Positions 8,832 to 18,069 are shown, numbered from the stretch's first letter. The stretch: DNA of 54,682 nt from Bacteroidota bacterium (GCA_900299295.1 OMJH01000095.1:1-54682), one strand, 5' to 3'. Program-made: numbers and translations. The notes: a model not told the origin generated them from the letters alone.

Positions 8832-9725
8832 ATGAAGAAATTTTTATTTTTTTGTTCCGTTTTTATCCTGAACGGAATCATAAAAGCGCAAACCGATTCG
8901 CTTGACTTATTGAGCCTCGTCAATGAAAAACCTCCGCAGGAAAAAACAATCGCTACCTTTAAAACCACACGCCTCGTTAATTTTCACACGCTGGAAGTAT
9001 TAGGTAAGCGCTGTCTCGACTTTCGGATTGCCCATCGCTTTGGTGATATCAATTCGGGCGCTTACAATGCGTTTGGCATAGACGGTGGCGCGAATATCCG
9101 GTTAGGCCTTGAATACAGTCATGATGGTCGGTTTATGTTTGGCATCGGAAGAACCTCCTCACAAAAAATTGTGGATGGCTTTCTCAAATACAAATTATTA
9201 CGTCAAACCACCGACAATCAAGTTCCTGTAACTGTTACTATTTTTTCAGGGATGTATTACACCGCCGAAAAAAAACAGGTTGGTACTACAAATTACTATA
9301 TAAATCCGACGGACAGGATGTCATTCTGCAATCAGATAATAATCGGCAGAAAGTTCAGCTCAAGATTCTCGCTTCAAATGATGGGAGGTATTGTACATTT
9401 CAACCTCGTGGAAAAAATCACCGACAAGAATGATTGTTATTTCGCAGGTATAGTAACCCGCTTTAAATTCACAAAACGTCAGGCAATTACTTTGGAATAT
9501 GCCGCACGTCTGAATAAATATTCGCTCGACAATTACTACAATAGTTTTGCGATTGGATATGATGTAGAAACCGGAGGACACGTTTTTCAAATGCACCTGA
9601 CAAACTCATTCGGGTTAACCGAAAATCAATTTTACATGTATACTCCCACGCGATGGAGTAATTGGGGAGTTCGTTTAGGATTTAACGTGTCGCGTGTTTT
9701 TGCACTTGGTGGAAAAAGTAATTGA
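8832..9725 (+). CDS. DUF5777-like outer-membrane beta-barrel protein
   Basis: A 297-aa protein with a cleavable signal peptide (MKKFLFFCSVFILNGIIKAQ) and no cysteine-rich or soluble domain after it. The body alternates short amphipathic strands, for example HRFGDINSG, GANIRLGLEYSHDGRFMFGIG and a long run of aromatic-ended strands, as in outer-membrane barrels; the KRCLDFRIAHRFGDI stretch is typical of DUF5777. It is last in the cytochrome/choice-of-anchor V operon, so it may be the outer-membrane partner through which those proteins work. The molecular function of the family is not known. Confidence 0.78.
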   Translation: MKKFLFFCSVFILNGIIKAQTDSLDLLSLVNEKPPQEKTIATFKTTRLVNFHTLEVLGKRCLDFRIAHRFGDINSGAYNAFGIDGGANIRLGLEYSHDGRFMFGIGRTSSQKIVDGFLKYKLLRQTTDNQVPVTVTIFSGMYYTAEKKQVGTTNYYINPTDRMSFCNQIIIGRKFSSRFSLQMMGGIVHFNLVEKITDKNDCYFAGIVTRFKFTKRQAITLEYAARLNKYSLDNYYNSFAIGYDVETGGHVFQMHLTNSFGLTENQFYMYTPTRWSNWGVRLGFNVSRVFALGGKSN

Positions 9726-9869
9726 TTAAATTTTTCTGCAAAAACAATTACCTCATTTCGTAAAATAAAATCCTTCCGAAACAATAAGGATCTAATTTAC
9801 TAAGACATTATTGGTGGCCAGATCAAAGAAGGCTGAGTTAAAATGACCTTGTAAAATTTAAACACCTTT

Positions 9870-11348
9870 TTATCGGATGAGTTTCAATGTTTGGTGCAAC
9901 CCTAAAGCATCGGAAAGTGTTAGGAAATAGATTCCTCGTGAAAGTTCAGCAACCGGAAGTGAAAAATTATTTTTTCCGGATGAATAATTTAAGATTTGTA
10001 CTGCAACTCTTCTTCCGGCGTAATCGGTGATCTGTAAATCAAGCTGACCACTTTTTACACTCTCAAAACTCAAAAGAGAATTATCTGTTAACGGATTCGG
10101 TGCAACATTAATTTTATTCACAACCGCAGTCTCTTGAACTCCTGAAGGTGGGGTGAAGGGAAGAATATTGAGTTGTGACATTCCCGGACTCATCATTTTA
10201 TAAACCCCGGCGGAGTCACAAAATACACTGGTACAATTTACATCAATTACAGTCAGACAAACCGTGTAAACTCCCGGATTTGCATATTGATGCGAAGGAT
10301 AAGCAAGGTTTGAAGTGGTTCCATCCCCGAAATCCCATAAGTAGGTCATTCCCGGTCCACCACTGCTTGTATTGTAGCCATAATAAATGGATAGATTTAG
10401 TGTGTCCTGCCACAATACAAATGCTGCATTGCAGAGATTTGAACCGCCGCCACCGCCGCCACCAGAAGGATTTGATCCAAGCCCAATTGAATCACAATAC
10501 ACGGAGTAACATGAATCTCCGGTAGTAGCATTAAAATAGTTTTGATATAAACAAACAACATGAGTTAAGGAATCTGTTGCAACGTAAACGGGGTTGGCCA
10601 GTGCTGAAAGAAAACTGTTGTCAATTGTCCAATAAGAACTTGAAGACGCTAAAGAGTCATTACAACTTGATTGATTCAAAAATGTGAAAGTACTTCCTGC
10701 ATTGGTACTTGAAAACAAAGCCTGACAATTCATTGTCCCACCGGTATTGGATCCTCCCTGAGCAACCACCGTAATGTATGAAGTTCCTGAACATGTTATC
10801 GTATTATTTGTAGAGTCAACAGCAGTTGTAAGAACAGATACAGCATATGTACCGTTTGTTAAATAGGTATGATTGGCCGGATTGGCCGTTGAACTTGTTC
10901 CGTCTCCAAAACTCCACAGATAACTTACAAGATAACTTGATGGCACATTTGGAGTTGCAGTAAAAGTGAAATTTCCACCACCGTTATTCGTCACTGAAAT
11001 GTAAGAACCACAGGAGGCAGGTGAACCAATTACTAAGCTGTCACAAAATGTTGCAGTGCAGCCGGGAAAATTTGTCAAGGTGTCGCTGACGGTGAAACAA
11101 ACAACATAACTTCCTCCAACGGGGAAATTATACGTTACGTTGGTGCCATAAATTACCGGGCCCGGATTTATGCTGAAAAAACCGCTTACAACGTTCGCTC
11201 CTTGCCAAGTACCGGTTAAAGTATAGTTGGTTGATCCGACCGTGTCGGGTGTTGCGGTGAATGATGCAGTTAAATTGCATTGGGATTTTCCAAAAAGAGA
11301 AAACAATAACGCAATAATCAGAGAAGATTGAAATCTTACTTTTTGCAT
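9870..11348 (-). CDS. PKD-repeat secreted protein with T9SS type A sorting domain
   Basis: A 492-aa secreted protein with signal peptide ending FGKSQC. At least two clear PKD domains are seen, each with the YLWDFGDGT or YLWSFGDGT signature (about residues 110-195 and 310-385), plus less typical beta-sandwich segments before and between; a Gly-rich linker (about 295-303) precedes the last one. The C-terminal 80 residues (INVAPNPLTDNSLLSFES to LKLIR) are a type A sorting domain. PKD proteins of this sort are usually surface adhesins or structural proteins; no enzyme domain is visible. It is transcribed alone from a probable promoter at 11376-11383. Confidence 0.87.
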   Translation of the reverse strand: MQKVRFQSSLIIALLFSLFGKSQCNLTASFTATPDTVGSTNYTLTGTWQGANVVSGFFSINPGPVIYGTNVTYNFPVGGSYVVCFTVSDTLTNFPGCTATFCDSLVIGSPASCGSYISVTNNGGGNFTFTATPNVPSSYLVSYLWSFGDGTSSTANPANHTYLTNGTYAVSVLTTAVDSTNNTITCSGTSYITVVAQGGSNTGGTMNCQALFSSTNAGSTFTFLNQSSCNDSLASSSSYWTIDNSFLSALANPVYVATDSLTHVVCLYQNYFNATTGDSCYSVYCDSIGLGSNPSGGGGGGGSNLCNAAFVLWQDTLNLSIYYGYNTSSGGPGMTYLWDFGDGTTSNLAYPSHQYANPGVYTVCLTVIDVNCTSVFCDSAGVYKMMSPGMSQLNILPFTPPSGVQETAVVNKINVAPNPLTDNSLLSFESVKSGQLDLQITDYAGRRVAVQILNYSSGKNNFSLPVAELSRGIYFLTLSDALGLHQTLKLIR

Positions 11349-11375
11349 GAGTAAATTTTAAAAAGAAGTTGAATA

Positions 11376-11383
11376 CAAATATA
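11376..11383 (-). promoter_or_regulatory. Putative -7 box (TATATTTG) for the PKD T9SS gene
   Basis: On the minus strand TATATTTG fits TAnnTTTG exactly and lies 28 bp upstream of the start codon at 11348. A TTG occurs further upstream but at 26 bp spacing, which is longer than the usual 19-21, so the -33 part is unclear. Confidence 0.45.
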
Positions 11384-11406
11384 ATCCGAATTTCTGCAGT
11401 TTGACC

Positions 11407-12123
11407 TCACAAAAGGTTAAAAAGTGAGTCAACTCCTGGTGTTCTGTCGGCTTGAAAACCTTCGGCATACTGAACTCCGATTGTCCTTCCGTAGATCCTT
11501 GTTTTTGCAATTACTGTTTCAATGAATTCGGGAGAAGAAATCGGCGTTTGAGGTTCAACAGAATTGGGATTATAAAACTGAGATGCATAGGCCCGAATGC
11601 TATCCAGCTTTTTCTCAATAAAATCAGTTACATCAATCACAAAATCAGGATTTACATACCTGTCTTGCACATAATGATAAACCGCTTTAGGCCGCCAGGG
11701 TTGCAACGAATGTCCATTATATGTAATTTCTATTTTCGGTAGGCCTGCATAGAAACAGGACTCTGATACCAGTTTTCCGGCCCTTGCATGATCAGGATGC
11801 CTGTCATTTATTGCGTTACATAAAACAATTTCGGGTTGATAACGACGAATCACCGAAATAATTTTTTGTTGATGTAGCGGATCATTTTGAAAAAAACCGT
11901 CCTGCATCATCAGGCACTCACGCCCGTGTATTCCTAAAATCGCACTTGCCTTTTCTGCTTCCGCTTTTCTGATTGCTGCATTTCCGCGTGTTCCCAATTC
12001 TCCCTGCGTTAAATCAATCACGACCACTTTTTTACCCATGGCAATGTGTTTTAAAATAGTTCCGCTGCAACTCAACTCAACGTCATCAGGGTGCGCACCA
12101 AATACCAGTATATCAGTTTTCAT
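11407..12123 (-). CDS. bshB1: Bacillithiol biosynthesis deacetylase BshB1
   Basis: A 238-aa zinc-dependent N-deacetylase of the LmbE/PIG-L family, which removes the acetyl group from GlcNAc-malate in the second step of bacillithiol synthesis. The N-terminal metal motif is GAHPDDVELSCSG (H11, D13, D14) and the third ligand is H112 in NDRHPDHARAG. The GELGTRGNAAIRKAEAEKA stretch is characteristic of BshB1 within the larger family. bshA and bshC are not in the window. It ends 58 bp before the PKD gene start and follows maf and polA in the same direction, with a 42-bp gap after maf, so it may be co-transcribed with them. Confidence 0.92.
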   Translation of the reverse strand: MKTDILVFGAHPDDVELSCSGTILKHIAMGKKVVVIDLTQGELGTRGNAAIRKAEAEKASAILGIHGRECLMMQDGFFQNDPLHQQKIISVIRRYQPEIVLCNAINDRHPDHARAGKLVSESCFYAGLPKIEITYNGHSLQPWRPKAVYHYVQDRYVNPDFVIDVTDFIEKKLDSIRAYASQFYNPNSVEPQTPISSPEFIETVIAKTRIYGRTIGVQYAEGFQADRTPGVDSLFNLL

Positions 12124-12165
12124 AATAATTATAGGAAAGCAAAGGTAAGCGCATGATTGGAATTG

Positions 12166-12750
12166 TTATTCAGCTAAACGAATTAATTCATCATACAATC
12201 GATTAACCGGTAAGCCCATCACGTTAAAATAACTTCCTTCTATGCGTTCAATCGCCACACACCCTATCCAGTCTTGAGCCCCGTAACTCCCGGCTTTGTC
12301 AAATACAGGGTAATGATGGATGTAATATTCAATTTCTTCTTCTTTTAATTCACGAAAATAAACTTTCGTTGCATCCACAAATGTTTTCTTTATTTTTTCT
12401 GTTCGTAAACAAACACCGGTGTAAACTGTATGGCAATTCCCGCTGAGTTGCAGCAACATTTTTTTTGCTTCTGTGTGATTTTCCGGTTTATTGAGCACTT
12501 GATTGTTCAACCAAACCACTGTATCACTGGTGATCAGCAACTCATTTTTTTTCAGCGGTTCGCGATAAGCTATCGATTTTTTCTCTGCGAGATATAAAGG
12601 AATTTCTTCAGCGCGAAGATGTGCTGGGAAATTTTCATCTGCATTGATCGGATCGACTGTAAAATTAAATCCGATGGAACTTAATAAATCACGGCGGCGC
12701 GGAGAGGCCGAGCCAAGAATAATAGAATAGGGATAACGAAGATGCAGCAT
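12166..12750 (-). CDS. maf: Maf family nucleoside triphosphate pyrophosphatase
   Basis: A 194-aa house-cleaning pyrophosphatase that hydrolyses non-canonical or modified nucleoside triphosphates (dTTP/UTP type or m7GTP type). The start at 12750 (MLHLRYPYSIILGSASPRR) follows the polA stop, while the longer frame to 12828 would overlap polA and add residues foreign to the family. Visible motifs are LGSASPRRRDLL at the N-terminus, ITSDTVVWLNNQVLNKP with the catalytic Asp, and GSYGAQDWIGC near the C-terminus. It lies 7 bp after polA, an arrangement consistent with one transcript. Substrate preference cannot be decided by eye. Confidence 0.92.
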   Translation of the reverse strand: MLHLRYPYSIILGSASPRRRDLLSSIGFNFTVDPINADENFPAHLRAEEIPLYLAEKKSIAYREPLKKNELLITSDTVVWLNNQVLNKPENHTEAKKMLLQLSGNCHTVYTGVCLRTEKIKKTFVDATKVYFRELKEEEIEYYIHHYPVFDKAGSYGAQDWIGCVAIERIEGSYFNVMGLPVNRLYDELIRLAE

Positions 12751-12757
12751 AAAAAAA

Positions 12758-15562
12758 TCAATGTGCTTCCAGCCAGTTTTTACCTGTTCCGATTCCCACT
12801 TCGATGGGAACCTGCAAGGGCAATGCATTTTTCATTCCTTGCTCAACCAGCATTTTTAATTCGTTAAGTTCAGAAAGATGTGCATCAAACACTAATTCAT
12901 CGTGCACTTGCAATAATAGTTTTGATTGCATGTTTCGTTTTTCCATTTCAGAGAAAATAGAAATCATCGCAAGTTTTATCATATCAGCTGCAGTTCCTTG
13001 AATAGGCGCATTGATGGCGTTTCGTTCAGCGAACGCGCGCTCTGCTGAACTTTTTGAATTGATGTCGCGCAAGTATCTGCGACGACCAAGCAGGGTAGTT
13101 ACGTAACCGTTTTCACGTGCGAGCTGAATGCTGTTATCCATATAGCGCTTTAGTCCGGGATAAGTTGCAAAATAATTATCAATGAGTTGTTTTGCTTCTG
13201 TACGACTAACGCCGATATTTTCTGCGAGTCCAAACGCTCCCTGTCCGTAAATAATTCCGAAGTTGACGCTTTTCGCTTTGTAGCGCATTTCTTTTGTAAC
13301 GTCCTCTTCAGCTACATTAAAAACTTTTGCTGCAGTTGCAAGGTGAATATCTTTTCCGGAACGAAATGCTTCACACATATTTTCATCTTCACTGATAGAC
13401 GCAACGATTCGAAGTTCGATCTGCGAATAATCTGCACTGAGAATTAAAAACTCATCGTTACGCGGAATGAACGCCTTTCGCATTTCGCGGCCGCGCGCAG
13501 TGCGGATAGGAATATTCTGCAGATTTGGATTATCAGAACTTAAACGCCCTGTAACAGCGACGACCTGATTGAAAGTGGTGTGAAGGCGATTGGTTTTCGG
13601 ATTAATCAATGCAGGAAAGGCATCAACATAAGTATTTTTCAATTTCACCAATTCACGATAATCCAGAATTTTATTTACAATCGGATGATTGTCGGCGAGT
13701 TTCAACAACACATCCTCGCTTGTCTGATACTGACCTGTTTTTGTTTTCTTTGGATTAGATGTAATTTTCAAATAATCGAATAAAATTTCCCCTACCTGTT
13801 TTGGCGAAGAAACATTAAAACGTGTTCCGGCATATTGCTGAATCTGTTCTTCTGTTTTGCTTATTTCCTGTTCCAACTCTGTCGAAAAAATTTTCAATCC
13901 TTCTGCATCCAGACGAATCCCTTCACGCTCCATGCCGGCCAACACACGAAGCAAGGGTACTTCCATTTCATGAAATAATTTTTCAAGCCGATCTTGCTTC
14001 AGCAGCGGATCAAAAACATGCTTTAACTGAAACGTAACATCGGCGTCCTCTGCTGCGTAATCTGTTATTGCCAATCGGTCAACATCACGCATACTTTTCT
14101 GATCTTTTCCTTTTTTACCGATAAGTGTTTCAATGCTGATGGGTGAATAATTCAGATACGTTTCAGCAAGCACATCCATATTATGACGCATTTCCGCGCG
14201 AATAAGAAAATGTGCAAGCATGGTATCAAAAAAACGATTATGAATTTCGATTCCGTAATTTTTTAAAATGTGCAGATCAAACTTGATGTTCTGACCGATG
14301 AGCATTTTTTGATTGTCAGAAAATACAGGAATGAACTCATGCAATTCTTTTTCGCAGACTTCATGCGCTGCTGAAAGCGAAACATAATACGCCTCTCCCT
14401 TTTTCACTGAGAAACTCAAGCCGACAGCTTCATCATTATGAACGTCCAGTCCGGTGGTTTCTGTATCGAAGCAGAATTCATTGCTTTGAAGTAATTGTTC
14501 AATTAAATTTTTTCGTTTTTCCGGAGTATCGACGAGAATGTAATGATGAGACGTTGTTGCAATTGTAGATAAGTTAGAAACTTTTTCAAGCTCAATTTCT
14601 GCCACATTTGAGGTAACTTCCTCTTCAAACAATCCGATTTGTCCAGATTCACTTACAGGACGCCCGTCTGATTGAGCGGGGAGTTGTCCGCCGCCCAACA
14701 ATTGTTCCGCTAGCCGACGAAATTCCAATTCATTGAACAAAACTTTAACGGCATCTTTGTTTAACTCTTTGCGTGCAAGTTCTGCTTCGCTCCATTCCAC
14801 CGGTACATCGCAAACGATGGTTGCCAGCTTTTTGCTGAGCAAGGCGAGGTCACGGTGTTCATCCACTTTTTCCTTAAGTTTTCCTTTCAGCTGATTTGAA
14901 TTTTCAATGAGGTTTTCAACACTTCCAAACTCGTTAATCAGTTTCACAGCTGTCTTCTCGCCCACTCCGGGAATACCGGGAATATTGTCCACTTTATCTC
15001 CCATCAATCCCAGTACATCAATTAACTGATTCACGTTACCGATTCCCCACTTTTCGCAAACTTCTTTCTCTCCGAGAATTTCCGCCTTTTCGCTTCCGCG
15101 ACCCGGCCTGTAAATTTTTATTTTCTCAGAAACTAATTGTCCGTAATCTTTGTCGGGCGTCATCATAAAAACATCAAACCCCTGTTGTGCTGCCTGAATT
15201 GCCAAAGTTCCAATTACATCATCTGCTTCAAATCCCGGTTTGGAAATACTGGGAATATTAAACGCCTCCAGCAAAGAATAAATGTAGGGTATTTGAGTAG
15301 CAAGATCATCCGGCATTTCTTCACGATTTGCCTTGTATTGTTCAAACTGTTCATGTCTAATAGTGTCTTCGGGTGTATCAAATACAACCGCAAGATGTGT
15401 TGGTTGTTCCTTACGTAAAATTTCAAGTAAAGTATTCGTAAATCCAAAAATCGCTGAAGTGTTAAGCCCTTTGGAATTAACACGCGGATTATTAATGAAT
15501 GCATAGTGTGCACGAAAAATAAGTGCAAACGCATCCAACAAAAAAAGTTTTTTATTTTGCAT
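12758..15562 (-). CDS. polA: DNA polymerase I
   Basis: A 934-aa family A DNA polymerase used for Okazaki fragment maturation and repair. Domains in order: 5'-3' flap exonuclease (about 1-290, starting KLFLLDAFALIFRAHYAF, with GLMGDKVDNIPGIPGVGEKTA helix-hairpin-helix), an active 3'-5' proofreading exonuclease (about 340-530; FDTETTGLDVH near residue 363 and DYAAEDADVTFQL keep the metal-binding acidic residues), and the polymerase domain (about 540-934; YSQIELRI motif A, RYKAKSVNFGIIYG O-helix, LLQVHDELVFDA motif C). All catalytic residues are present. It heads the polA-maf-bshB1 run on the minus strand. Confidence 0.97.
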   Translation of the reverse strand: MQNKKLFLLDAFALIFRAHYAFINNPRVNSKGLNTSAIFGFTNTLLEILRKEQPTHLAVVFDTPEDTIRHEQFEQYKANREEMPDDLATQIPYIYSLLEAFNIPSISKPGFEADDVIGTLAIQAAQQGFDVFMMTPDKDYGQLVSEKIKIYRPGRGSEKAEILGEKEVCEKWGIGNVNQLIDVLGLMGDKVDNIPGIPGVGEKTAVKLINEFGSVENLIENSNQLKGKLKEKVDEHRDLALLSKKLATIVCDVPVEWSEAELARKELNKDAVKVLFNELEFRRLAEQLLGGGQLPAQSDGRPVSESGQIGLFEEEVTSNVAEIELEKVSNLSTIATTSHHYILVDTPEKRKNLIEQLLQSNEFCFDTETTGLDVHNDEAVGLSFSVKKGEAYYVSLSAAHEVCEKELHEFIPVFSDNQKMLIGQNIKFDLHILKNYGIEIHNRFFDTMLAHFLIRAEMRHNMDVLAETYLNYSPISIETLIGKKGKDQKSMRDVDRLAITDYAAEDADVTFQLKHVFDPLLKQDRLEKLFHEMEVPLLRVLAGMEREGIRLDAEGLKIFSTELEQEISKTEEQIQQYAGTRFNVSSPKQVGEILFDYLKITSNPKKTKTGQYQTSEDVLLKLADNHPIVNKILDYRELVKLKNTYVDAFPALINPKTNRLHTTFNQVVAVTGRLSSDNPNLQNIPIRTARGREMRKAFIPRNDEFLILSADYSQIELRIVASISEDENMCEAFRSGKDIHLATAAKVFNVAEEDVTKEMRYKAKSVNFGIIYGQGAFGLAENIGVSRTEAKQLIDNYFATYPGLKRYMDNSIQLARENGYVTTLLGRRRYLRDINSKSSAERAFAERNAINAPIQGTAADMIKLAMISIFSEMEKRNMQSKLLLQVHDELVFDAHLSELNELKMLVEQGMKNALPLQVPIEVGIGTGKNWLEAH

Positions 15563-15636
15563 GAACTAAGAATCTATCCAAATTTAAAGATAGCTTTTTC
15601 ATCGGGGCCGGAAACAAGTGTTTGAAAAGAAAAATT

Positions 15637-16362
15637 CTAGCTGATTTTTTCAGTTCGAGTTGCGTAATTAGTAATTTCTTTATTTACAGAATCAGACTCT
15701 GTCATCCCGTCTTTGAGTCGTACAATACGGTGTGCGTGATGGGCAATATCTTCTTCGTGTGTAACAAGAATGATGGTATTGCCGTTTTTATGAATTTCTT
15801 CAAATAATCCCATAATTTCAACCGAGGTTTTTGAGTCCAAATTTCCGGTAGGCTCATCGGCGAGTATAATGGCCGGATTATTAACCAATGCTCGTGCCAC
15901 CGCTACACGCTGACGCTGACCTCCGGACAATTCATTCGGTTTATGCGTCATGCGATTGGAAAGGCCCACCTGGGCGAGTACCTCCTTCGCACGATTTTCA
16001 CGCTCACGTTTTGGCATTCCTGCATACACCAAAGGCAGCATAACGTTCTCGAGAGCCGTTGAACGAGGTAAAAGATTAAACGTCTGAAACACGAAACCAA
16101 TTTGTTTATTACGCACCTCCGCTAATTGATTATCGGTCATTTGCGCAACTGAAATTCCGTTTAGCACATATTCACCGGATGTAGGTGAGTCGAGGCATCC
16201 TAAAATATTCATTAAAGTAGATTTACCGGAACCGGAGGGTCCCATTAACGCGAGGTATTCATTTTTATTCACTTCCAGTGAAACATCGCGAAGGGCGTAA
16301 ATTTCTTCAGTGCCTATTTTATATACTCTTGCAACATGAGAAATCGATATCAATGAATTCAT
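15637..16362 (-). CDS. ABC transporter ATP-binding protein, MacB/LolD family
   Basis: A 241-aa ATPase with Walker [10 protein letters not shown] (41-49), Q-loop [12 protein letters not shown], signature LSGGQ (145-149), Walker B IILADE (165-170) and H-loop VTHEEDIA. The sequence around the Walker B ([12 protein letters not shown]) and the start with a regulatory [11 protein letters not shown] strand are typical of the MacB/LolD/FtsE group that drives lipoprotein release or peptide/macrolide efflux. No permease gene is adjacent: the gene is bounded by polA on one side and a strong terminator on the other, so its membrane partner must be elsewhere. Start 16362 follows directly after the terminator of the Bax-inhibitor gene. 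Confidence 0.93.
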   Translation of the reverse strand: MNSLISISHVARVYKIGTEEIYALRDVSLEVNKNEYLALMGPSGSGKSTLMNILGCLDSPTSGEYVLNGISVAQMTDNQLAEVRNKQIGFVFQTFNLLPRSTALENVMLPLVYAGMPKRERENRAKEVLAQVGLSNRMTHKPNELSGGQRQRVAVARALVNNPAIILADEPTGNLDSKTSVEIMGLFEEIHKNGNTIILVTHEEDIAHHAHRIVRLKDGMTESDSVNKEITNYATRTEKIS

Positions 16363-16395
16363 AACTTAAAAGTACTATTTAAATTGTTTTTGCTA

Positions 16396-16424
16396 AAATA
16401 AAAAAACCCGGGACGGGCCCGGGT
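16396..16424 (-). terminator. Rho-independent terminator after the BI-1 gene
   Basis: On the minus strand a 7-bp GC-rich stem ACCCGGG/CCCGGGT (16418-16424 with 16406-16412) closes a 5-nt loop and is followed by a U tract (the A run 16396-16406 on the plus strand). It ends transcripts of the Bax-inhibitor gene 29 bp after its stop and separates them from the ABC ATPase gene. Confidence 0.88.
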
Positions 16425-16452
16425 GAAAATTACAAAAGTGGCCAATGCAAAT

Positions 16453-17178
16453 TTATTTCCTACCGCCAAATAACCTGAGCAAAAAAAGGAACAAATTGAT
16501 GAAATCCAAATATAAACGCAAGGCTCCCATAATCGCTACTTTAGTAAAAGTACTCCCTTCATCATCCATCATAGCTCCCATTTCTTTAATTTTCTGGACA
16601 TCGTAGGCAGTGAGGCCGGTAAAAATAATTACACCAAGGATACTGATGATGTAACCCATACTTTCACTCTGCATGAAAAAATTAATCAAACTTGCAATTA
16701 TAATTCCAATAAGTCCAATAAAAAGAATGGAACCCAATTTTGTTAAATCAGTTTTTGTGAAGTAGCCTGCAGCAGCAAACAAACCAAACAAAGCAACTGT
16801 GCTTAAAAAAACATTAATGATACTTCCCAAATCATAAATCAGAAAAATGAAAAACAGTGAAATACCATTAACTGCAGAATACGCAACAAAACATGCAATC
16901 AATGTGTTCATTGACATTCGCTCCAAGCGGGCGCTCATCAAAAGAACTAATCCAATTGGCGCAAACATAATGACCCATCCAAATATAGACAGGCCTCCTT
17001 GTGCACTAATTAATAACGAAAGTAAACTAAGGTTGGAGCTGAATAAATAAGCCGCGATGGTTGTAATAACCATTGCTAAAGCCATCCAACTGAAGGCTGA
17101 GGTTACGAGTTTCTTGGAACGCTCGTCAGCCTGGGCTTGTGTATCAATGTAAGAAGATGATCGGTTGAAATTTTCCAT
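16453..17178 (-). CDS. Bax inhibitor-1/YccA family membrane protein
   Basis: A 241-aa integral inner-membrane protein with seven hydrophobic segments and short loops. The family motif TGLTAYDVQKIKEM is in the last third, with the acidic residue thought to take part in pH-dependent calcium leak in related proteins; the C-terminus LRLYLDFINLFLFLLRLFG is also typical. In E. coli the homologue YccA inhibits FtsH; the role here is unproven. It follows the ferredoxin gene by 42 bp on the same strand and ends in a strong terminator. Confidence 0.93.
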   Translation of the reverse strand: MENFNRSSSYIDTQAQADERSKKLVTSAFSWMALAMVITTIAAYLFSSNLSLLSLLISAQGGLSIFGWVIMFAPIGLVLLMSARLERMSMNTLIACFVAYSAVNGISLFFIFLIYDLGSIINVFLSTVALFGLFAAAGYFTKTDLTKLGSILFIGLIGIIIASLINFFMQSESMGYIISILGVIIFTGLTAYDVQKIKEMGAMMDDEGSTFTKVAIMGALRLYLDFINLFLFLLRLFGGRK

Positions 17179-17220
17179 TGTGATTTTTTGTTTAGGTAAA
17201 GATAAATAAAAAAATAATTA

Positions 17221-17544
17221 TCAATCTTCAGCTCGCAGGCTGACCTTTATATTGTTCATGCTGTCGCTCAGTTTAAGCTGACAACTTAGCCGGGATGTGG
17301 GCGTTATGTTTGGAAGCGTATCAAGAATGGCCGCTTCATCGTCACTGATTTGAGAAAGGGATTCAAACCCTTCTAAAACACACACGTGGCAGGTGGCACA
17401 CAATGCGATTCCGCCACACGTGGCAAGAATTGGATAATCACTGGCCTTTAAAAACTCCATAAGACTGAGGCCCATTTCGGTTGGCGCTGCCAAACTTGTT
17501 ATTGAACCATTGGCCTCCTCGACATGAATTGTGATCTCTCCCAT
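17221..17544 (-). CDS. 2Fe-2S ferredoxin, adrenodoxin type
   Basis: A 107-aa cytoplasmic electron carrier. The cluster ligands are C43, C49 and C52 (CX5CX2C in ATCGGIALCATCHVC) and C88 in SRLSCQL, the adrenodoxin/Isc-ferredoxin arrangement rather than the plant type. An additional C55 lies near the cluster. DDEAAILD and the LSCQL strand are family features. It is not beside an isc or suf operon; its neighbours are the cupin upstream (42 bp) and BI-1 downstream, so the reductase and client enzyme are not indicated. Confidence 0.92.
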   Translation of the reverse strand: MGEITIHVEEANGSITSLAAPTEMGLSLMEFLKASDYPILATCGGIALCATCHVCVLEGFESLSQISDDEAAILDTLPNITPTSRLSCQLKLSDSMNNIKVSLRAED

Positions 17545-17586
17545 AATTTTTAATCATGCAAAGATAATCGAATTAAAAACAACGAA

Positions 17587-17991
17587 TTATTCAGAAAAAA
17601 CTCTGTCAGTTCCGTCGAAAAAAGGGGCCTGAATGGACAATACTTTCAAGGCTTCTCCCGATGTTGTAATCACGGAATGAAACGTGTTTCTCGGGATAAA
17701 AATCAAATCTCCTTTTTTTATGCTGAAGGTTGAATCGCCCAACGTCATTTTTCCCTCACCTTCCACAACAAGTACATGTTCGGCGTGCGAAAGATGTTTG
17801 TGTTTTTTAACCTCTTTTTTAATTTGAATGAGAAAACTACTGACGTTGGCAGAGTCGGAATAAAGCGCCTGGACAAAGACATTGGTAGCGTTTTTATTCG
17901 GGGGAATAGAATTTACGTTTACCAGGCTTGACTGCGCCCATGTAAAAATGGAAATGCAAAAGAAAAATGAAGAAATAAAAATACGAAACAT
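17587..17991 (-). CDS. Secreted cupin domain protein, downstream of a TPP riboswitch
   Basis: A 134-aa small beta-barrel protein with a clear signal peptide (MFRIFISSFFFCISIFTWAQ), so it acts in the periplasm. The cupin motifs are KHKHLSHAEHVLVVEGEG (metal ligands likely H64, H66, E71) and KKGDLIFIPRNTFHSV (H105). Single-domain cupins of this size may be metal-dependent enzymes or ligand binders; the substrate cannot be read from the sequence. The leader holds a complete TPP riboswitch and intrinsic terminator 47 bp before the start codon, which makes this gene the first one under TPP control. A role in thiamine precursor handling, binding or degradation is therefore a reasonable hypothesis, but I know of no named family member that fits. 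Confidence 0.85.
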   Translation of the reverse strand: MFRIFISSFFFCISIFTWAQSSLVNVNSIPPNKNATNVFVQALYSDSANVSSFLIQIKKEVKKHKHLSHAEHVLVVEGEGKMTLGDSTFSIKKGDLIFIPRNTFHSVITTSGEALKVLSIQAPFFDGTDRVFSE

Positions 17992-18037
17992 AAAGATATT
18001 TTACTCTAAAAGTACATTTTCTGACGGAGGCTGAAAA

Positions 18038-18062
18038 TAAAAAAGCCTCCCTTTCGGGAGGC
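18038..18062 (-). terminator. Intrinsic terminator (expression platform) after the TPP aptamer
   Basis: On the minus strand a perfect 7-bp stem GCCTCCC/GGGAGGC with GAAA tetraloop (18045-18062) is followed by a U-rich tract. It sits eight nt beyond the aptamer P1 helix and before the cupin start, as expected for a transcription-terminating riboswitch. The CUCCC of the terminator could alternatively pair with GGGAG near the aptamer 5' end when TPP is absent. Confidence 0.88.
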
Positions 18063-18069
18063 ACGTGAG

